Shown here: positions 1 through 6,802 of the stretch, piece after piece
Layout: every line of letters begins with the position of its first letter
Numbering within the stretch: the stretch's first letter is position 1
From: DASQBT01 sp049578545
Lineage (GTDB): Bacteria; Pseudomonadota; Gammaproteobacteria; Burkholderiales; Thiobacillaceae
NCBI GenBank assembly: GCA_049578545.1
Contig: JBAUMF010000036.1
Span: forward strand, 1 to 16,182
Length of the DNA stretch: 16,182 nt
Reading direction: 5' to 3'
Translations under genes and position numbers: made by a program
The notes under the pieces: generated by a model
Database searches by the model: none
Seen by the model: only the letters and a program-made list of their open reading frames with translations
What the model was told of the DNA's origin: nothing

Positions 1-149
1 TACCCATGGTGGAGGTTGCCTTTCGTTGGTCTTTCGATCTCGACAATCAAATTGTCCAACAAAAATCTCCACCGCCTCAACCACTCACTTCCAAGTCAGC
101 CTGTACACCACTTTCGACCATAGCTCTCATGAACCGAACACATTCATAT

Positions 150-177
150 TTCACCCGAGGGGCGCAATGTATATAAC
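150..177 (+). promoter_or_regulatory. Candidate sigma70-type promoter of the dsr operon
   Basis: TTCACC at 150-155 matches the -35 consensus at 4 of 6 positions. TATAAC at 172-177 matches the -10 consensus at 5 of 6, with a 16 bp spacer. The -10 box abuts the palindrome at 176-187, which would place the start point inside the operator-like repeats and suit repression or sulfide-responsive control. A weaker alternative -10 is TATATT at 263-268, without a good -35. This is pattern matching only. Confidence 0.35.
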
Positions 178-205
178 CCATATGGGTAGGTATAGACTAC
201 CCATA
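176..205. promoter_or_regulatory. Palindromic operator-like repeats upstream of dsrA
   Basis: ACCCATATGGGT at 176-187 is a perfect 12 bp palindrome. Overlapping it, TATGGGTAG at 181-189 is the perfect reverse complement of CTACCCATA at 197-205, separated by 7 bp. Three ACCCATA-type half-sites therefore alternate within 30 bp, directly on and downstream of the candidate -10 box. A related ATGG/CCAT pair lies at 230-242. The arrangement looks like a binding site for a dimeric or tetrameric regulator, but I cannot name it. Confidence 0.45.
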
Positions 206-382
206 CTGATGATGGAATTACCCTCTTTTATGGGGGTACCATTACCGGACGTTCAGGCCCTCTATATTTAAGGCTCTTCAGTTCGGAGACAGTCGGCCTT
301 GAATATTTCGGATGAAAGCATCATTTGCGCTGACATTCCAGACCCCGGGGCAACCCAAAACTTCGTTAAATGGAGATTAAAC

Positions 383-1681
383 ATGGCAAAGAAAATGTAC
401 GATACGCCCATGCTTGACCAGCTTGAAAGCGGTCCCTGGCCCAGTTTTGTGACTGGCCTGAAGCGTTTGGCCAAAGACAACGATATGATGGTTGACCTGA
501 TGGGTCAGCTGGAAGCGTCTTATAAGACCAAGAAGGGCTATTGGAAGGGCGGCACCGTCGGGGTATTTGGCTATGGCGGTGGGGTGATCCCTCGCTTTTC
601 CGAACTGAAAGACGAGAATGAAAAGCCGATCTATCCCGCTGCATCTGAATTCCACACCCTGCGTATCCAGCCACCGGCCGGCATGCACTACGACACCAAG
701 ACCCTGCGCTGGATGTGTGATGTGTGGGAAAAGCACGGTTCCGGCCTGATCGCTTTCCATGGCCAGTCTGGCGACATCATGTTCCAGGGGATCAGGAGCG
801 AAAATGTGCAGCCCGCCTTTGACGAGCTCAACGAGGGTGGTTATGACCTCGGCGGTGCCGGCCCCGCGCTGCGCACCTCCATGTCCTGCGTGGGCGCGGC
901 ACGTTGCGAGCTGTCATGCTATGACGAAGCCCGCGCCCTGCGTACCGTCATCAACAATAACCTGGACGACATGCACCGTCCAGCCCTGCCCTACAAGTTC
1001 AAGTTCAAGTTCTCCGGCTGCGGCAACGACTGCGTGAACGCCATCCAGCGTTCCGACATGGCTACGCTCGGCACCTGGCGTGACAACATGCAGGTCAACG
1101 AAAGTTTGGTGAAGGCCTGGGTCGCAAAGAATGGCAAGACCGAGCTGGTGAACCAGGTTATCGGCATGTGCCCGACCAAGGCCCTGACCCTGAAGAAAAT
1201 CGGCACCGAAAGCAAGGCTGACGGCATGGTGGCCGTGGCGGTCGACGGTGAAGATTGCATGGAAATCGACAACCACAACTGCGTGCGCTGCATGCACTGC
1301 CTGAACGTCATTCCCGGCGGCCTGTTGCCTGGCAAGGACAAGGGCGTGACCATCCTGGTAGGCGGCAAGGGTGTGCTAAAGATTGGCGCCACCATGGGCA
1401 CCGTGGTGATTCCCTTCATGAAGCTTGAATCCGATGAGGACTTCGAGAAGCTGAATGACCTGGCGCGCAGCATCCTCGACTTCTTCGCCGAGAACGCCCT
1501 GGAGCACGAGCGCACCGGGGAGATGATCGATCGCATCGGTCTGGTGAACTTCCTCGAGGGCATCGGTCTGGAGATCGATCCCAACATGGTCGCGCAGCCG
1601 CGCAGCAACCCCTATGTCCGGATGGACGATTGGGAAGAGGAAGCGGCCAAATGGGAAGAACGCAAGAACGCTGCCGCGTAA
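383..1681 (+). CDS. dsrA: Reverse dissimilatory sulfite reductase, alpha subunit
   Basis: DsrA forms the cytoplasmic alpha2beta2 siroheme enzyme with DsrB; in sulfur oxidizers it converts DsrC-bound sulfur to the sulfite level. The 432-residue protein has the siroheme-[4Fe-4S] cysteine pairs C169-x5-C175 and C213-x3-C217. A ferredoxin-type insert has C263 followed by C300-x2-C303-x2-C306. The N-terminal stretch around TPMLDQLESGPWPSF is typical of DsrA. I chose the ATG at 383 because GGAG at 372-375 sits 7 bases upstream and the protein then begins like known DsrA. An in-frame TTG at 299 would add 28 residues with no ribosome binding site or family similarity. It is the first gene of the operon, 69 bp before dsrB. 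EFH/L context marks the oxidative type. Confidence 0.97.
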   Translation: MAKKMYDTPMLDQLESGPWPSFVTGLKRLAKDNDMMVDLMGQLEASYKTKKGYWKGGTVGVFGYGGGVIPRFSELKDENEKPIYPAASEFHTLRIQPPAGMHYDTKTLRWMCDVWEKHGSGLIAFHGQSGDIMFQGIRSENVQPAFDELNEGGYDLGGAGPALRTSMSCVGAARCELSCYDEARALRTVINNNLDDMHRPALPYKFKFKFSGCGNDCVNAIQRSDMATLGTWRDNMQVNESLVKAWVAKNGKTELVNQVIGMCPTKALTLKKIGTESKADGMVAVAVDGEDCMEIDNHNCVRCMHCLNVIPGGLLPGKDKGVTILVGGKGVLKIGATMGTVVIPFMKLESDEDFEKLNDLARSILDFFAENALEHERTGEMIDRIGLVNFLEGIGLEIDPNMVAQPRSNPYVRMDDWEEEAAKWEERKNAAA

Positions 1682-1695
1682 GCATTCAAGCAAGC

Positions 1696-1727
1696 TTTTC
1701 GGGCGCAGGGAAATCTGCACCCGAAAA
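1696..1727 (+). other. Stem-loop between dsrA and dsrB
   Basis: TTTTCGGG at 1696-1703 pairs perfectly with CCCGAAAA at 1720-1727. After one C/A mismatch the stem continues with GCAG 1705-1708 against CTGC 1715-1718, leaving a 6 nt loop. It lies between the dsrA stop and the dsrB ribosome binding site. The 3' arm ends in As rather than Ts, so a terminator on the + strand is unlikely. A role in mRNA processing or in stabilising the dsrA message is more plausible. Confidence 0.5.
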
Positions 1728-1750
1728 ATCAAAATATCTGGAGAAATGTA

Positions 1751-2821
1751 ATGGCTGAACTCAGACATCCTATCGAAAGCGGCGCACCGGATCCCATGCC
1801 GCTTATGCATCCGGTAATGAAGAAGAACTATGGCAAATGGGTGTTCCACGATCATCCAAAGCCCGGTGTTCTGCGTCATCGCGCTGAAAGTGGCGAAGAA
1901 ATATGGACCGTAAAGGCTGGTACCCAGCGTCAAATGGATGTGTACACCATCCGCGAACTGTGCGACATCGCCGACAACTTTGCCGACGGCCACGTTCGTT
2001 TTACTACTCGTTCCAATATTGAATATATGGTGTCTGACCCGTCCAAGGTGGAGCCCCTGATCAAAGCGCTGACGGATGCGGGTTACCCCGTTGGCGGCAC
2101 GGCCAACTCGGTGTCCATGATTGCCCACACCCAGGGCTGGCTGCATTGCGACATTCCCGGTACGGACGCCTCCGGCGCGGTGAAGGCGCTGATGGACGAT
2201 CTGTATGAAGAATTCATCAAATGCGAGATGCCCAACCGGGTCAAGCTGTCCACATCCTGTTGCGAAATCAACTGCGGTGGACAGGCTGACATCGCCATCA
2301 TCGTCCAGCACACCAAGCCGCCAAAGATCAACCATGACTTGGTGGCCAACGTTTGCGAACGTCCTTCTGTTGTGGCCCGCTGCCCTGTTGCTGCAATCCG
2401 CCCGGCGCTGGTCAACGGCAAGCCTTCGCTGGAGGTGGACGAGAAGAAATGCATTTGCTGCGGCGCCTGCTATCCGCCCTGCCCGCCGATGCAGATCAAC
2501 GATCCCGAGTATTCCAAATTGGCCATCTGGGTTGGCGGCAAGAACTCCAATGCCCGTTCCAAGCCCACCTTCCACAAGCTGGTAGCGGCCGGTCTGCCCA
2601 ACAATCCGCCGCGATGGCCAGAGGTGAGTGAAATCGTCAAGAAAATCCTGCATGTCTACAAGGAAGATGGTCGTCCGTGGGAGCGCATGATCGACTGGAT
2701 TGACCGGATTGGCTGGCCCCGTTTCTTTGAGAAAACGGGTCTGCCTTTCACCAAGTATCACATTGACGACTGGCGTGGTTCACGGGTGACGCTGAACGCA
2801 TCCAACCACATCCGTTTCTAA
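1751..2821 (+). CDS. dsrB: Reverse dissimilatory sulfite reductase, beta subunit
   Basis: DsrB pairs with DsrA; in this family the catalytically active siroheme is bound with DsrB cysteines. The 356-residue protein shows C133 in a WLHCDIPG motif and C170-C171-x3-C175 in TSCCEINCGG, which are the siroheme/[4Fe-4S] region. A ferredoxin domain has C211 and then C234, C236/C237, C240 and C244 (CICCGACYPPC). The ATG at 1751 is preceded by GGAG at 1740-1743. The length is normal for DsrB. The gene is followed by a 17 bp hairpin before dsrE, so dsrAB may form a separately abundant transcript. Confidence 0.97.
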   Translation: MAELRHPIESGAPDPMPLMHPVMKKNYGKWVFHDHPKPGVLRHRAESGEEIWTVKAGTQRQMDVYTIRELCDIADNFADGHVRFTTRSNIEYMVSDPSKVEPLIKALTDAGYPVGGTANSVSMIAHTQGWLHCDIPGTDASGAVKALMDDLYEEFIKCEMPNRVKLSTSCCEINCGGQADIAIIVQHTKPPKINHDLVANVCERPSVVARCPVAAIRPALVNGKPSLEVDEKKCICCGACYPPCPPMQINDPEYSKLAIWVGGKNSNARSKPTFHKLVAAGLPNNPPRWPEVSEIVKKILHVYKEDGRPWERMIDWIDRIGWPRFFEKTGLPFTKYHIDDWRGSRVTLNASNHIRF

Positions 2822-2835
2822 GTAACACCTCAGTA

Positions 2836-2871
2836 AATTGCGCCCGCCGGCCACGGCCGGCGGGCGCAATT
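2836..2871 (+). terminator. Strong GC-rich hairpin after dsrB (attenuator candidate)
   Basis: The arms 2836-2852 and 2855-2871 are perfect reverse complements over 17 bp, centred on AC at 2853-2854. The stem is mostly G and C, with core CGCCCGCCGGCC. No T run follows (the next bases are AGTTAAAAC), so it is not a classical intrinsic terminator. It more likely acts as a partial terminator or as a 3' stabiliser of dsrAB mRNA, with reading through into dsrE. Confidence 0.6.
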
Positions 2872-2903
2872 AGTTAAAACGATCTAGACAACAGGGATAA
2901 CGC

Positions 2904-3296
2904 ATGAAGTTTGGCATTATGGTTAATGAGGGTCCTTATACCCATCAGGCCTCCGACTCCGCCTATCAGTTCGTAAAGGCTGCATTGGCAAAGGGCCATG
3001 AAATTTTTCGCGTGTTCTTCTATCACGATGGCGTGAACAACGCGACCCGTCTGACTGTTCCTCCCCAGGATGACCGCAATGTAGTCAATCGCTGGTCAGA
3101 GCTAGGTCAACAACATAACCTTGACCTCGTGGTCTGTATCGCTGCCGCGCAGCGCCGCGGATTGCTCGACGAAAACGAAGCCAGCCGCCAGGGGAAGGAT
3201 GCGAACAACATCGCTCCAGGCTTCCGGATTTCCGGCCTGGGTCAACTGGTTGAAGCGGGCATTCAGGCTGACCGCCTGGTTGTGTTTGGCGATTAA
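2904..3296 (+). CDS. dsrE: Sulfurtransferase subunit DsrE (TusD-like)
   Basis: DsrE is the catalytic subunit of the cytoplasmic DsrE2F2H2 hexamer, which passes persulfide sulfur to DsrC. The 130-residue protein has the conserved reactive cysteine at C78, in LDLVVCIAAAQRRG; A. vinosum DsrE also uses Cys78. The fold region begins with FGIMVNEGPY, typical of the DsrE/TusD family. The start at 2904 has AGGGAT at 2893-2898. It lies 17 bp before dsrF, and the EFH-C order matches other sulfur oxidizers. The active cysteine and the linked DsrF and DsrH set it apart from unrelated DsrE-like proteins. Confidence 0.95.
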   Translation: MKFGIMVNEGPYTHQASDSAYQFVKAALAKGHEIFRVFFYHDGVNNATRLTVPPQDDRNVVNRWSELGQQHNLDLVVCIAAAQRRGLLDENEASRQGKDANNIAPGFRISGLGQLVEAGIQADRLVVFGD

Positions 3297-3312
3297 TAGC
3301 AGGAGTCAATAT

Positions 3313-3705
3313 ATGTCTGACGAAATGGATATGGAAGAAGGCGGTACAGTTAAGAAGTTCATGTTTCTTAACCGCAAGGCGCCCTACGGCACCGTCTACG
3401 CCCTGGAAGGGCTGGAAGTGGTGCTCATTTCAGCTGCGTTTGATCAGGATGTCAGCCTGGCGTTTGTGGATGACGGTGTGTTTCAACTGACCAAGGGTCA
3501 GAATACCAAGGGTGTTGAAATGAAAAACTTTTCCCCCACGTACCGCGCACTGGAAGGCTACGATATCGAGAAGCTTTACGTGGAGCGTGAGTCCATGGAA
3601 ACGCGCGGCTTGACCGAGGACGACCTGCTGGTCGACGTACAGGTGAAGTCAGCCGCCGAAATGGGAGCCCTGATGAATGAACAAGATGTGGTTATAAGCT
3701 TTTAA
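3313..3705 (+). CDS. dsrF: DsrEFH complex subunit DsrF (TusC-like)
   Basis: DsrF is the TusC-like structural subunit of the DsrEFH sulfur-transfer hexamer. The 130-residue protein has the family segment RKAPYGTVYALEGLEVVLIS, followed by the QDVSLAFVDDGVFQL strand-helix region. It contains no cysteine, consistent with a non-catalytic role. The start is the ATG at 3313, preceded by AGGAG at 3301-3305. The same frame is open back to 3121, but that part overlaps dsrE and encodes nothing family-like. The stop lies 11 bp before dsrH. Confidence 0.94.
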   Translation: MSDEMDMEEGGTVKKFMFLNRKAPYGTVYALEGLEVVLISAAFDQDVSLAFVDDGVFQLTKGQNTKGVEMKNFSPTYRALEGYDIEKLYVERESMETRGLTEDDLLVDVQVKSAAEMGALMNEQDVVISF

Positions 3706-3716
3706 GGGGAAACAGA

Positions 3717-4016
3717 ATGCTGCATATCGTTAACAAATCTCCCTTTGAAAAGACTGCCCTGGCCAGTTGCCTGCGTTTGGCTGGCAAAGGTGGTGCCCTG
3801 CTGCTCATCGAAGATGGCGTGTACGCAGCGGTAAAAAACAGCGCCGTGGAGAGTGCTTTGCGCGGCGCCATGGCTGGCATGCCCGTGTATGCCCTTCAGG
3901 CTGATATCGAAGCGCGCGGGCTTGCGAATCGCGTTATGGATGGTGTCAAGCTGGTGGGTTACGACGGCTTTGTCGATTTGGTGGCTGAGCACGGCACTTC
4001 GCAGTCTTGGCTTTAA
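3717..4016 (+). CDS. dsrH: DsrEFH complex subunit DsrH (TusB-like)
   Basis: DsrH is the TusB-like subunit of DsrEFH. The 99-residue protein begins MLHIVNKSPFE, as is characteristic of the family, and has a cysteine at C18, close to the conserved Cys20 described for A. vinosum DsrH. The segment GALLLIEDGVYAA is the typical second strand. An AGGGGA ribosome binding site precedes the ATG at 3717. The gene sits between dsrF and dsrC; seven Ts follow directly after the stop codon, but I see no strong stem in front of them. Confidence 0.94.
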   Translation: MLHIVNKSPFEKTALASCLRLAGKGGALLLIEDGVYAAVKNSAVESALRGAMAGMPVYALQADIEARGLANRVMDGVKLVGYDGFVDLVAEHGTSQSWL

Positions 4017-4045
4017 TTTTTTTCTTGATATAAGGAGCACAAACC

Positions 4046-4381
4046 ATGGCAACAATTGAAGCCGACGGCAAGTCCTATGAAGTGGACGAAGAAGGTTATC
4101 TGGTAGATCTTAACGAATGGAATGAAGACGTTGCCAAAGTACTGGCTGCGGGTGAGAACGTCAACATGACAGATCAGCATTGGGAAGTGATCAATTTCCT
4201 GCGTGAGTACTACAACGAATATCAGATTGCTCCTGCTGTCCGTGTGCTGACCAAAGCCATCGGCAAGAAGCTCGGTCCGGACAAGGGCAACAGCAAGTAC
4301 CTGTATGAACTGTTCCCCTTCGGGCCCGCAAAGCAAGCCTGTAAGATCGCCGGCCTGCCCAAGCCCACCGGCTGTATCTAA
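4046..4381 (+). CDS. dsrC: Sulfur-carrier protein DsrC
   Basis: DsrC is the small cytoplasmic substrate-carrying partner of DsrAB. It receives sulfur from DsrEFH and, in the trisulfide form, links DsrAB with DsrMKJOP. The 111-residue protein ends KQACKIAGLPKPTGCI, so both functional C-terminal-arm cysteines are present: C99 and the penultimate C110, the equivalents of Cys100 and Cys111 in A. vinosum. This separates it from TusE, which lacks the first of the two. AAGGAG at 4032-4037 gives a strong ribosome binding site, in keeping with the high expression known for DsrC. A stem-loop follows at 4393-4418. Confidence 0.97.
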   Translation: MATIEADGKSYEVDEEGYLVDLNEWNEDVAKVLAAGENVNMTDQHWEVINFLREYYNEYQIAPAVRVLTKAIGKKLGPDKGNSKYLYELFPFGPAKQACKIAGLPKPTGCI

Positions 4382-4392
4382 GCTGTAACCAG

Positions 4393-4418
4393 TCCGCGAC
4401 AGCCGAGGCTGTCGCGGA
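4393..4418 (+). terminator. Stem-loop after dsrC
   Basis: TCCGCGACAGC at 4393-4403 pairs perfectly with GCTGTCGCGGA at 4408-4418 around a CGAG loop. A G-T and an A-T pair can extend the stem to 13 bp. The following bases (TTTATGCGCG) are only weakly T-rich, so I read it as a partial terminator or 3' stabiliser that would let dsrC accumulate above the downstream membrane-complex genes. Confidence 0.55.
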
Positions 4419-4463
4419 TTTATGCGCGTTATCTTTCTTTAACTGATTTAGGTTGTGACCTGA

Positions 4464-5192
4464 ATGTCCGCCCTGACAATCGTCTATGCTTTGTTGTTCT
4501 ACGTGGCTACCGCTTTGTTGATTGGCGGTCTGGCTTACCGTGTCTACGTGTATAGCCGCGCACCCGCTCCCTTGAAGATCCCGACCACTCCGGCCCCCAC
4601 TACGAAAACCGGTGTCGTCATGCGCATGGGGCGCGAAGTGGTACTGTTTGAGAGTCTGTTCAAATCCAACAAGTGGATTTGGTTGTTTGGCTGGTTATTC
4701 CATCTTGGTTTGTTCCTCGTCCTCGCCCGTCATCTGCGTTATTTCCTGCAGCCGGTTCCCTACTGGGTTGTGGCAATCCAGCCGTTTGGCAAGTATGCGA
4801 GCTTCCTGATGGTCATTGGCCTGGGAGGTCTATGGGCGCGCCGCTTCCTGGTCGATCGGGTGCGTTATATCTCAACGCCTTCCGATCATCTGATTCTGGT
4901 CCTGCTCATTGCCATCGGCCTCTCCGGCATGATGATGAGCTTTGTCTCCCATACTGATATCGAAGGCCTGAAGATGTTCATTCTCGGGTTGATGTATGTC
5001 GACATTCAACCCTTGCCGGGCGATCCGATTCTGATGGTGCATCTGGCGCTGATTGCGACATTGATGATTATCTTCCCCATCAGCAAATTGCTGCATGCAC
5101 CCGGTGTGTTTTTCAGCCCGTCCCGTAACCAGGTCGATAACCCACGGGAAAGACGCCATCTCTCAGCTTGGGCCGCCAAGCTCGAGAAATAA
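4464..5192 (+). CDS. dsrM: DsrMKJOP complex membrane cytochrome b subunit DsrM
   Basis: DsrM is the NarI-like diheme cytochrome b of the DsrMKJOP complex in the inner membrane and exchanges electrons between quinones and DsrK. The 242-residue protein has about five hydrophobic segments (roughly residues 4-28, 72-94, 108-124, 143-161 and 188-208). Histidines H80, H90, H142, H163, H193 and H211 include the likely heme b ligands in helices 2 and 5. The start at ATG 4464 is preceded only by a weak AGG. A nearby GTG at 4455 is followed by an in-frame stop, so it is not the start. Only 15 bp separate it from dsrK. Confidence 0.94.
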   Translation: MSALTIVYALLFYVATALLIGGLAYRVYVYSRAPAPLKIPTTPAPTTKTGVVMRMGREVVLFESLFKSNKWIWLFGWLFHLGLFLVLARHLRYFLQPVPYWVVAIQPFGKYASFLMVIGLGGLWARRFLVDRVRYISTPSDHLILVLLIAIGLSGMMMSFVSHTDIEGLKMFILGLMYVDIQPLPGDPILMVHLALIATLMIIFPISKLLHAPGVFFSPSRNQVDNPRERRHLSAWAAKLEK

Positions 5193-5207
5193 GTTCAGGA
5201 GACATTT

Positions 5208-6770
5208 GTGGCTGCACCCAAATTCGACGTCCCGGTTCTGGAAGGTGAAATCAACATCCCCCGGCTTAAGGAAGGGGCGATGGCCGGCATCAAGTCCTTT
5301 GAAGCCAATGAGAAGATGCAGAACGATATTGGCTTTCCGGGCCCGCTGGTGGATGACTGGCAGGATGTTGCCATCAAGAAGATGGGTGAATTGCTGGACA
5401 AGTATCGCGGTTTCCGCGTTTTCATGGATGCATGCGTTCACTGTGGCGCGTGTACCGACAAATGTCATTACTATCTGGGTACGACTGATCCCAAGAATAT
5501 GCCGGTAGCACGTCAGGATCTGATGCGGCAGGTCTATCGACGCTATTACACTTTCAGTGGCAAGTACTTCCCCAAGCTTGTGGGCGCCAAGGATCTGACA
5601 AAGGAGATTTTGGACGACTGGTACAGCTACTATTATCAGTGTTCAGAGTGCCGTCGCTGCTCTGTCTATTGCCCTTACGGCATCGACACAGCGGAAATCA
5701 CCATGGCGGGCCGTGAAATTCTGGATAGTGTCGGTATCGGTCAGAAGTACACCAACGAAATTATCGGCAAGTTGCACCGCATCGGCAACAATCTGGGCCT
5801 GCCCGGGCCGGCGCTGGAAGATACCTTACTAGGGCTGGAAGAAGATATCGAAGCCGACACCGGGGTGCCGGTCAAACTGCCGCTTGACCTGGAAGGCGCC
5901 GAGGTTCTGCTGGTCACGCCGTCCGCCGACTTCTTTGCCGAGCCTCACGTTGAGTCCCTGATTGGCTATGCCAAGGTCTTCCACGCAGCGGGAATCAAGT
6001 GGACGCTTTCTTCGCGTGCGTCGGAAGCAGGCAACTTCGGTCTCTTTATCGGCAGCTATGAAAATATGCGCAAGGCTGCACTGCGTATTCGCGAAGCCGC
6101 CCTCGAGCTGGGCTCGAAGCGCATTGTGGTTGGGGAATGTGGCCATGCCTGGCGTGTTGCCTACAGTTTCTGGAATACCTTGACTGGCGTGGGTGACGGA
6201 GCGGCGGCGGATGATGAGTTCGCCAGAAAACTGCAAGCCCAGCTGGATCACAGTGTCCCCCAGCCTTCGCATATTTGCGAAGTGACCCTGGATCTGCTGA
6301 AGCGCGGTGTCATCAAGGTAGACCCTTCATTGAACGATCATCGCGTGATCACGTTTCATGATTCATGTAACGTGGCTCGCGCATCCCGTATGGGCGACAT
6401 GCCCGGCGGCCAGTTTGTCATCCCGCGCGAGGTGATCAAGATGGTAGCCAATCATTACTACGACATGGCGCCGGGGACGACACATGAAGCCACGTTCTGC
6501 TGTGGTGGTGGCGGTGGCCTGTTGACCGACGACCTGATTGAAGTGCGGGTCAAGGGTGCTTCGCCACGCATGAATGCACTGAAGGATGTGGCCGATAATA
6601 ACAAGGTCAATTTCCTTGCCTGCATCTGCGCAATTTGCAAATCCCAATTTACCAAGGTTCTTCCCTACTACGGCTTTGATATGAGCATGGTAGGCGGGGT
6701 GCATCAGCTTGTCAGCACGGCCATTCTGCTCGAGGCCGAAAAGAAGCCGGCCGCTGAAGCGAACGAATAA
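5208..6770 (+). CDS. dsrK: DsrMKJOP complex HdrD-like iron-sulfur subunit DsrK
   Basis: DsrK is the cytoplasmic-facing, heterodisulfide-reductase-like catalytic subunit thought to act on the DsrC disulfide or trisulfide. The 520-residue protein has two ferredoxin motifs: C76-x2-C79-x2-C82-x3-C86 and C145-x2-C148-x2-C151-x3-C155. C-terminal CCG-type cysteines follow at C311, C387, C431-C432 (FCCGGGGG), and C472, C474 and C477, the region that carries the special [4Fe-4S] centre in HdrB/HdrD. It starts at GTG 5208, with AGGAG at 5197-5201. No transmembrane segment is seen. It sits directly after its membrane partner DsrM. Confidence 0.95.
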   Translation: MAAPKFDVPVLEGEINIPRLKEGAMAGIKSFEANEKMQNDIGFPGPLVDDWQDVAIKKMGELLDKYRGFRVFMDACVHCGACTDKCHYYLGTTDPKNMPVARQDLMRQVYRRYYTFSGKYFPKLVGAKDLTKEILDDWYSYYYQCSECRRCSVYCPYGIDTAEITMAGREILDSVGIGQKYTNEIIGKLHRIGNNLGLPGPALEDTLLGLEEDIEADTGVPVKLPLDLEGAEVLLVTPSADFFAEPHVESLIGYAKVFHAAGIKWTLSSRASEAGNFGLFIGSYENMRKAALRIREAALELGSKRIVVGECGHAWRVAYSFWNTLTGVGDGAAADDEFARKLQAQLDHSVPQPSHICEVTLDLLKRGVIKVDPSLNDHRVITFHDSCNVARASRMGDMPGGQFVIPREVIKMVANHYYDMAPGTTHEATFCCGGGGGLLTDDLIEVRVKGASPRMNALKDVADNNKVNFLACICAICKSQFTKVLPYYGFDMSMVGGVHQLVSTAILLEAEKKPAAEANE

Positions 6771-6802
6771 TACGGATATGTTTATTTTCTAGGAGAGCAT
6801 CG

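Larger units (their letters stand above)
1..382. other. Non-coding leader region upstream of dsrA
   Basis: I see no convincing gene in these 382 bases. The open frames here start at TTG and have no recognisable protein character. The stretch holds a short perfect inverted repeat at 42-47/51-56 (GACAAT, CAA, ATTGTC), a candidate promoter at 150-177, palindromic sites at 176-205, a direct repeat of ATTACC at 217-222 and 241-246, and the dsrA ribosome binding site GGAG at 372-375. If the promoter call is right, the dsrA transcript has a leader of about 200 nt. Confidence 0.7.

Noticed and set aside
26..271. 81-residue open frame on the + strand in the leader
   Set aside because: TTG start, no ribosome binding site, no protein-like character, and it covers the candidate promoter and operator.
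299..382. TTG start giving DsrA a 28-residue N-terminal extension
   Set aside because: There is no ribosome binding site, the extension does not resemble DsrA, and the ATG at 383 has GGAG at good spacing and a family-typical N-terminus.
1376..2761. Long antisense open frame (461 codons) across dsrA and dsrB
   Set aside because: It lies entirely opposite well-supported dsr genes. Long antisense frames are expected from the codon bias of such genes, and the translation resembles no family.
3121..3312. Upstream extension of the dsrF frame into dsrE
   Set aside because: The segment overlaps dsrE in another frame and is not DsrF-like. The ATG at 3313 has AGGAG just upstream.
4455..4457. GTG as start of dsrM
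   Set aside because: Although in the same frame as dsrM, it is followed two codons later by an in-frame TGA.
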